From contig CAZOSF010000052.1 in NCBI GenBank assembly GCA_964582415.1, positions 1 to 17,142 on the forward strand: a stretch of DNA of 17,142 nt, written 5' to 3'. The position numbers and the translations under genes are program-made. The number at the start of each line of letters is the position of its first letter. The stretch's first letter is position 1. Source of the stretch: CAZOSF01 sp964582415. GTDB lineage: Bacteria > Bacteroidota > Bacteroidia > Flavobacteriales > Flavobacteriaceae. Positions 12,667-17,142 of this stretch are shown here, piece after piece. The notes below the pieces were generated by a model that was not told the origin of the DNA, made no database searches, and saw only the letters and a list, made by a program, of their open reading frames with translations.

Positions 12667-13848
12667 ATGAGTGAAAATGTTTCCAAGCGTTATGCCCAGA
12701 GAGGCGTGTCTGCCTCAAAAGAAGATGTTCACAAGGCCATTAAGAATGTGGATAAAGGATTGTATCCCAAAGCCTTTTGTAAAATTGTTCCCGATTACCT
12801 TACTGGAAGTGAAGACCACTGTCTCGTTATGCATGCCGACGGAGCGGGTACAAAATCTTCCTTGGCGTACATGTACTGGAAAGAAACAGGAGACCTTTCC
12901 GTTTGGAAAGGAATCGCTCAGGATGCCTTGATCATGAATGTGGACGATTTGCTGTGTGTGGGGGCAGTCGATACTATTATGTTGTCTTCTACCATTGGTA
13001 GAAACAAAAACAATATCCCCGGTGAGGTGATCTCTGCCATTATTAACGGAACAGAAGAGCTCATCGCCGAACTGAAGGAATTTGGGGTAAATATCCATGC
13101 CACCGGTGGCGAAACGGCCGATGTGGGTGATTTGGTGCGAACCATCATCGTAGATTCAACCGTTACGGCCCGAATGAAACGTTCCGAAGTGATCGATAAC
13201 GCGAATATTCGAGAAGGAGATGTAATCGTCGGATTAGCTTCTTTTGGTCAGGCTACATACGAAAAGGAATACAATGGAGGTATGGGGAGCAATGGATTGA
13301 CTTCGGCAAGGCACGATGTGTTCGGTAAATATCTAGCTGAAAAATATCCTGAAAGCTTCGATCCGGAAGTTCCTGAGGAATTGGTATATAGTGGAAATAG
13401 AAAACTAACCGATGTCGTTAAAGGCAGTCCGTTGGACGCTGGTAAATTGGTGCTTTCCCCAACCAGAACCTATGCTCCCATAATAAAGAAAATTCTCAAT
13501 TCGATCGATACTTCCAAGTTAAACGGAATGGTGCACTGTAGTGGAGGTGCCCAAACAAAAATCCTCCATTTTATCGATAATCTTCACATTATAAAAGACA
13601 ATCTTTTCCCAACCCCTCCGTTATTCCAGCTTATACAGGCCGAAAGCAAAACCGACTGGAAGGAAATGTATCAAGTATTTAATATGGGGCACCGCATGGA
13701 ATTGTATGTGCGCCCTGAATTGGCCGAGGAAATCATCGCTATTTCAAAATCTTTCAATGTAGACGCACAAGTTGTGGGTCGTGTGGAAGCTTCTACTGTC
13801 AAACAACTAACGTTAAAAACCGAGTACGGGATTTTCGAATACGCTTAA
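12667..13848 (+). CDS. purM: Phosphoribosylformylglycinamidine cyclo-ligase (AIR synthetase)
   Basis: This enzyme closes the imidazole ring of FGAM with ATP to give AIR, the fifth step of purine synthesis, in the cytosol. At 393 residues it is the longer Bacteroidota form (E. coli PurM is 345). Family motifs are YAQRGVSASKEDV at the start, ADGAGTK (57-63, equivalent to DGVGTK), QDALIMNVDDLLCVGA (85-100) and GGETADVGDLV (147-157, equivalent to GGETAEMPG). A C-terminal ATP-grasp-unlike AIRS-C domain follows, with HCSGGAQTKI and a GHRMELYV segment. It begins a block purM - DUF3078 - prfA - pyrF with 10 bases to the next gene, an order I recall as common in Flavobacteriia. Confidence 0.93.
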   Translation: MSENVSKRYAQRGVSASKEDVHKAIKNVDKGLYPKAFCKIVPDYLTGSEDHCLVMHADGAGTKSSLAYMYWKETGDLSVWKGIAQDALIMNVDDLLCVGAVDTIMLSSTIGRNKNNIPGEVISAIINGTEELIAELKEFGVNIHATGGETADVGDLVRTIIVDSTVTARMKRSEVIDNANIREGDVIVGLASFGQATYEKEYNGGMGSNGLTSARHDVFGKYLAEKYPESFDPEVPEELVYSGNRKLTDVVKGSPLDAGKLVLSPTRTYAPIIKKILNSIDTSKLNGMVHCSGGAQTKILHFIDNLHIIKDNLFPTPPLFQLIQAESKTDWKEMYQVFNMGHRMELYVRPELAEEIIAISKSFNVDAQVVGRVEASTVKQLTLKTEYGIFEYA

Positions 13849-13858
13849 AAAGTTGCAC

Positions 13859-14833
13859 ATGAAATTACGGTACTGGCCGACTGTTCTGTCAATACTTTTC
13901 TTTTTTCAAACTTTTGCTCAAGATACACTGAAGGTAGCTCCAGATACGGTGAAACCCCCAGTGGTAAAATCCAATTGGGTTTTAAAGAACAAGGCGAATG
14001 TCGATTTTAGTGAGATTGCCTTTGTGAATTGGAATTCGGGGGGTACCAGTTCCATATCTGCATTGGGAGCCTTTGAATCCACTTTGAACTATACGTCCGG
14101 CATGTTAAAATGGAAAAACAAGGGTGTTTTACGATATGGCGTGAACAAACAGGAAAATGTAAAGGAACTTCGTAAAACGGAAGACCTTATCGAGCTTAAT
14201 TCAGCGCTTGGTTACCGCACCGATTCAATCACCAATTGGTATTATTCAGCCAAATTGAACTTTAAAACCCAATTTTCCAACGGTTATAACTACCCAGATA
14301 CTTCGACGCCTATTTCCCGATTCATGGCTCCGGGATACCTCTTTATTGGGGGTGGGGTAGAGTATGGAAAAAATATCGACAAGTTTTCGGTGTATATGTC
14401 ACCGCTTACCGTAAAGGCTACTTTTGTTTTGGATGAGGATTTAGCAAACCAAGGAGCCTTTGGGGTTACCCCTGCTATCATTGCACAAGATGGTACCATT
14501 ATTCGACCTGGAGAACGCCTACGGGAAGAAGTGGGAATTTTGGTGACGACCAATTATGAAACCGATGTCTGGGAGAATATCAAAGTGAAACACGCCCTAA
14601 GCCTCTATACGGATTATCTCAACGATTTTGGTAATGTAGATATCGATTGGGAAGTGGTTTTCGATTTTAAGGTGAATTCCTTTGTGAAAGCTACCCTAGG
14701 GTCTCATCTTCGTTATGACAATGATATTAAAATTAACGATCCTCCAGCCGACAGTACCGAACGTCAAGGTTATGTTGGCGCGAAGGTGCAGTGGAAACAA
14801 CTTTTGGGTATCGGAGTCATCGTAACTTTTTAA
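13859..14833 (+). CDS. DUF3078 outer-membrane beta-barrel-like protein
   Basis: This 324-residue protein has a signal peptide at residues 1-20 (ending FFFQTFA-Q) and a beta-rich body with alternating aromatic strands, typical of the DUF3078 family of Bacteroidota. Characteristic stretches are NKANVDFSEIAFVNWNSGGT near residue 43, KWKNKGVLRYGVNK, and later YFIGGG-like and VYMSPLTVKATFV segments, ending LLGIGVIVTF with a terminal aromatic residue as in outer-membrane proteins. The function is unknown. The ATG at 13859 is chosen over a TTG two codons upstream because the signal peptide starts there. It follows purM by ten bases and is probably co-transcribed. Confidence 0.85.
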   Translation: MKLRYWPTVLSILFFFQTFAQDTLKVAPDTVKPPVVKSNWVLKNKANVDFSEIAFVNWNSGGTSSISALGAFESTLNYTSGMLKWKNKGVLRYGVNKQENVKELRKTEDLIELNSALGYRTDSITNWYYSAKLNFKTQFSNGYNYPDTSTPISRFMAPGYLFIGGGVEYGKNIDKFSVYMSPLTVKATFVLDEDLANQGAFGVTPAIIAQDGTIIRPGERLREEVGILVTTNYETDVWENIKVKHALSLYTDYLNDFGNVDIDWEVVFDFKVNSFVKATLGSHLRYDNDIKINDPPADSTERQGYVGAKVQWKQLLGIGVIVTF

Positions 14834-14838
14834 TGAGA

Positions 14839-14869
14839 TACGCATTTCGACAGCAATGAGAAATGCGTA
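14839..14869 (+). terminator. Hairpin between the DUF3078 gene and prfA (weak terminator or regulatory stem)
   Basis: TACGCATTTC (14839-14848) and GAAATGCGTA (14860-14869) form a perfect 10-bp stem with an 11-base loop, five bases after the DUF3078 stop. No T-run follows, so it may protect the mRNA end rather than terminate. A -7 element for prfA lies just downstream. Confidence 0.5.
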
Positions 14870-14877
14870 AATTATCG

Positions 14878-14885
14878 TATTTTCG
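14878..14885 (+). promoter_or_regulatory. Predicted -7 element of the prfA promoter
   Basis: TATTTTCG (one mismatch to TAnnTTTG) lies 20 bases before the prfA GTG start. No TTG is present at the usual -33 distance, so this is tentative. Confidence 0.4.
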
Positions 14886-14905
14886 CCCCATAATTTAGAA
14901 GTAAG

Positions 14906-15982
14906 GTGTTAGAGAAATTAGAATTTATTAAACAACGCTTCGATGAGGTCAATGACTTGATTATCCAGCCGGATATTATCAGTGACCAACAGCGTTATAT
15001 TGCCCTAAATAAGGAATATAAAGACCTCCGCGTTTTAATGGACAAGCGGGAGGAATACATCGCCTTAGACAATACTATTAAAGAGGCTGAGGAAATCATT
15101 GCTGACGGAAGTGATGCGGAAATGGTGGAAATGGCCAAGATGGAATTGGAATCGGCAGAAGAGCGATTGCCAAAACTGGAAGAGGAAATAAAGTTCTTGC
15201 TCATTCCGAAAGATCCAGAAGACGCCAAGAATGCCGTGATGGAAATCCGTGCGGGAACAGGTGGAGATGAAGCAAGTATCTTCGCGGGTGATCTTTACAG
15301 AATGTACTCCAAATATTGTGAAAGAAGAGGTTGGACGGTTAGCGTTGTCGATTACAATGAAGGTACGAGTGGAGGCTATAAGGAGATCATTTTCGAGATT
15401 ACCGGAGAAGATGTCTATGGTACCTTAAAATATGAAGCCGGGGTGCATCGTGTACAGCGGGTTCCACAAACAGAAACCCAGGGAAGGGTGCATACCAGTG
15501 CGGCTACGGTTATTGTTTTGCCAGAGGCCGAGGAATTTGACGTTGAGTTGGATATGAGTGAAGTGCGTATCGAACGTACTACTTCCACAGGGCCTGGTGG
15601 ACAGTCGGTGAATACCACCTATTCTGCTATCAAATTGCACCATGAACCCACAGGTATGATTGTAAGCTGTCAGGACCAAAAGTCTTCTCACAAAAACCTG
15701 GAAAAGGCGATTAAAGTGTTACGTTCGCGACTTTATGAGTTGGAATTGGCGAAAAAGATGGAAGCCGATTCTGAAAAACGGAAAAGCATGGTTTCCTCTG
15801 GGGACCGCAGTGCCAAAATTCGTACCTATAATTACCCTCAAGGTAGGGTGACCGATCACCGAATCAACCTTACTTTGTATGATTTGAGTAACATCATGGA
15901 TGGGGATATCGATCGCATCATTGATGAGTTACATTTGGTACGAAATACTGAAAAACTTAAAGAGGCAGGGGAAGCGTTGTAA
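14906..15982 (+). CDS. prfA: Peptide chain release factor 1 (RF1)
   Basis: RF1 reads stop codons UAA and UAG and releases the finished peptide from the ribosome. At 358 residues it has the normal length. The codon-reading tripeptide is in RVPQTETQGRVHTSAATV as P187-Q188-T189; the P-x-T form marks RF1 rather than RF2 (SPF). The catalytic GGQ is at 231-233 in STGPGGQSVNTTYSA. The C-terminal QDQKSSHKNLEKA, SGDRSAKIRTYNYPQGRVTD and NLTLYDLSNIMDGDID segments are all conserved. The start is GTG at 14906 (GTG TTA GAG AAA), since no in-frame ATG fits the conserved MLEKLE beginning. No frameshift site is present, as expected for RF1. Confidence 0.97.
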   Translation: MLEKLEFIKQRFDEVNDLIIQPDIISDQQRYIALNKEYKDLRVLMDKREEYIALDNTIKEAEEIIADGSDAEMVEMAKMELESAEERLPKLEEEIKFLLIPKDPEDAKNAVMEIRAGTGGDEASIFAGDLYRMYSKYCERRGWTVSVVDYNEGTSGGYKEIIFEITGEDVYGTLKYEAGVHRVQRVPQTETQGRVHTSAATVIVLPEAEEFDVELDMSEVRIERTTSTGPGGQSVNTTYSAIKLHHEPTGMIVSCQDQKSSHKNLEKAIKVLRSRLYELELAKKMEADSEKRKSMVSSGDRSAKIRTYNYPQGRVTDHRINLTLYDLSNIMDGDIDRIIDELHLVRNTEKLKEAGEAL

Positions 15983-16016
15983 GTGAGCAGTGAACGGTGA
16001 TGGGTGATCAGTGAGC
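15983..16016 (+). repeat. Degenerate GTGA-type short tandem repeat after prfA
   Basis: Directly after the prfA stop there are five tandem variants of a 6-8 base unit around GTGANC (GTGAGCA, GTGAACG, GTGATGG, GTGATCA, GTGAGC). Similar non-coding stretches occur dispersed in Bacteroidota genomes; that is recollection, not a search result. Confidence 0.55.
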
Positions 16017-16041
16017 TGAAGGTTAAAAGAAAAAGAGAGTC

Positions 16042-16087
16042 AGGTCGAGCTGTCATCTCGAGCGGAGTCGAGAGGCGAGACCTTTTT
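16042..16087 (+). repeat. REP-like palindromic element, possibly also a terminator
   Basis: TCTCGA-GCGGAG-TCGAGA (16056-16073) is a palindromic core. Around it AGGTC (16042-16046) pairs with GACCT (16079-16083), and the T-run 16083-16087 follows. The phrase GTCATCTCGAGCGGAGTCGA resembles dispersed intergenic palindromes of Flavobacteriia. It could terminate prfA transcription, leaving pyrF to its own promoter. Confidence 0.6.
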
Positions 16088-16099
16088 AACGTGATATTT

Positions 16100-16915
16100 A
16101 TGAATACAAAAAATCTAGTCGCTAACATCCGAAAAAAAGATTCCTTTCTATGTATCGGTCTTGATGTCGACCTAGATAAAATACCACCACATTTACTTAA
16201 TGAAGAAGACCCTATCTTCAGCTTCAACAAAGCCATTATCGATGCTACCCATGATTTGGTAGTAGCCTACAAACCCAATACTGCTTTTTACGAAGCTTAT
16301 GGATTGAAGGGATGGAAATCCCTAGAAAAAACCATTCAGTATTTAAATGAAAACTACCCGGAAATCTTCACCATAGCGGATGCTAAACGAGGGGATATTG
16401 GAAACACCTCCAAAATGTACGCTAAAGCTTTCTTTGAAGATCTTGGTTTCGATTCGGTAACAGTTGCCCCTTATATGGGAAAGGATTCCGTAGAACCCTT
16501 TCTTACGTTTACCGATAAACATACAATTCTACTGGCACTTACCTCTAACCAAGGAGCCTTCGATTTTCAAACAGAGAAAATAGGGGGGCAAGAACTCTAT
16601 AAAAAAGTAATAGCGACCTCCACCCAATGGGAAAATGCCAAAAACCTGATGTATGTGGTAGGAGCTACGAAAGCGGAATACTTGGCAGATATTAGGAAGT
16701 TGATTCCCGATGCCTTTTTGCTCGTACCGGGTGTTGGGGCACAGGGGGGGAGTTTATCTGAGGTATGTAAATATGGAATGACCTCGAACGTCGGACTTCT
16801 AATTAACTCTTCCCGCGGAATTATTTATGCGTCCAATGAAACAGATTTCGCGGCAGCGGCCAGAGCCAAAGCCTTGGAATTACAGCAAGAGATGGCCACA
16901 ATTCTAAACGCCTAG
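16100..16915 (+). CDS. pyrF: Orotidine 5'-phosphate decarboxylase, subfamily 2
   Basis: This enzyme converts OMP to UMP, the last step of de novo pyrimidine synthesis. The 271 residues are the length of the PyrF type 2 subfamily. Motifs: FLCIGLDVDLDKIP (16-29), AYKPNTAFYEAYG (56-68), the catalytic ADAKRGDIGNTS (93-104, with Asp94, Lys96 and Asp99), VAPYMGKDSVEPFL, and VPGVGAQGG with NSSRGIIYAS for phosphate binding. An open frame extends upstream to 16004, but it would cross the palindromic repeat and add 32 basic residues not seen in the family, so the ATG at 16100 (MNTKNLVANI) is chosen. Its TAG stop overlaps the stop of the convergent gene. It contains a G7 run at 16744-16750. Confidence 0.95.
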   Translation: MNTKNLVANIRKKDSFLCIGLDVDLDKIPPHLLNEEDPIFSFNKAIIDATHDLVVAYKPNTAFYEAYGLKGWKSLEKTIQYLNENYPEIFTIADAKRGDIGNTSKMYAKAFFEDLGFDSVTVAPYMGKDSVEPFLTFTDKHTILLALTSNQGAFDFQTEKIGGQELYKKVIATSTQWENAKNLMYVVGATKAEYLADIRKLIPDAFLLVPGVGAQGGSLSEVCKYGMTSNVGLLINSSRGIIYASNETDFAAAARAKALELQQEMATILNA

Positions 16916-17142
16916 TCCTGCAAGGCAAATACTTGTTTCAATAAATTGGTGGTTCTAGAGGACACCTTCGTGCGAATGTTCTTTTCCTCCACGGCAATCA
17001 TGGTATATACTCCTTTCAATGCCTCCTGAGTAACATAATCGGTAAGGTCTGGATTCACATCATTCGTAAGTGGCAAAGCATTGTATTTTGTAATGATGGT
17101 ATTCCAGATTTGATCGGCACCTACTTTTGAAAAAGAATTCTT
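16912..17142 (-). CDS. DUF4197 family protein, C-terminal fragment (cut by window edge)
   Basis: On the minus strand 76 codons are open from the window edge to a TAG at 16914-16912. The sequence has VGADQIWNTIITKYNALPL, then DLTDYVTQEALKGVYTMIAV, EEKNIR and SSRTTNLLKQVF. This is the typical end of DUF4197 proteins (YVTxxAL.G.F..IA.EE..IR......T.LL..VF). Members are usually exported, of about 230-250 residues and of unknown function. The start lies outside the window. The gene is convergent with pyrF, and the two stop codons overlap. Confidence 0.85.
   Translation of the reverse strand, partial: KNSFSKVGADQIWNTIITKYNALPLTNDVNPDLTDYVTQEALKGVYTMIAVEEKNIRTKVSSRTTNLLKQVFALQD

Noticed and set aside
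13853..13858. TTG start two codons before the DUF3078 ATG
   Set aside because: The ATG at 13859 begins a standard signal peptide and needs no rare start codon.
16004..16099. 32-residue N-terminal extension of pyrF
   Set aside because: It is translated from a palindromic repeat, is strongly basic, and precedes the conserved PyrF N-terminus starting at 16100.
16744..16750. G7 run in pyrF as a second phase-variable site
   Set aside because: It lies in the conserved GAQGG phosphate-binding motif of a housekeeping enzyme, so the G-run is explained by the codons needed.

Overview
The window looks like a chromosomal segment of a Flavobacteriia (Bacteroidota) bacterium, probably Flavobacteriaceae. 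Several things point that way: type III glutamine synthetase, DUF3078 and DUF4197 proteins, a BlaI/BlaR1 pair, promoters with the Bacteroidota -7 element TAnnTTTG placed a few bases before the start codon, almost no Shine-Dalgarno sequences, and signal peptides ending in -AQ or -GQ. No database could be searched, so species-level placement is not attempted.

Layout. Positions 1-470 carry a BlaI-type repressor and the start of a BlaR1/M56 sensor on the minus strand, with three evenly spaced operators in the promoter. A CaCA-type cation antiporter (606-1568) is divergent from it. The type III glutamine synthetase glnN (1747-3933) follows and ends at a strong terminator. A 512-base gap rich in palindromes (3934-4445) then leads into the centrepiece: a one-directional curli (functional amyloid, type VIII/nucleation-precipitation secretion) locus at 4446-12597. 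The order is three large CsgA-like fibre subunits, a five-rung CsgB-like protein, CsgE, CsgF, CsgG and a multidomain lipoprotein. After a terminator comes a housekeeping block, purM - DUF3078 - prfA - pyrF (12667-16915). A convergent DUF4197 gene is cut off at the right edge.

How the curli locus works. The three CsgA proteins are almost pure 11-residue repeats (26, 27 and 37 units, where two units make one beta-helix rung). They would be exported by Sec, held by CsgE, passed through the CsgG outer-membrane pore and assembled at the surface with CsgF and the CsgB-like nucleator. Each csgA gene is followed by an RNA hairpin, which suggests graded expression with much more fibre subunit than secretion machinery. 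CsgD and CsgC homologues are not seen.

Departures from the E. coli model: (1) CsgE carries an N-terminal CsgH-like domain, with a G9 tract between the two domains; (2) CsgG has a C-terminal extension of about 160 residues that looks like an outer-membrane beta-barrel, and an altered constriction loop; (3) the mature CsgAs lack the N-terminal secretion segment of E. coli CsgA and share a conserved C-terminal cap; (4) the fibre subunits have almost no Lys or Arg; (5) a lipoprotein with a carboxypeptidase-regulatory-like domain, an FnIII-like domain and a TolB-like propeller is translationally coupled to csgG. These are the most interesting features of the window.
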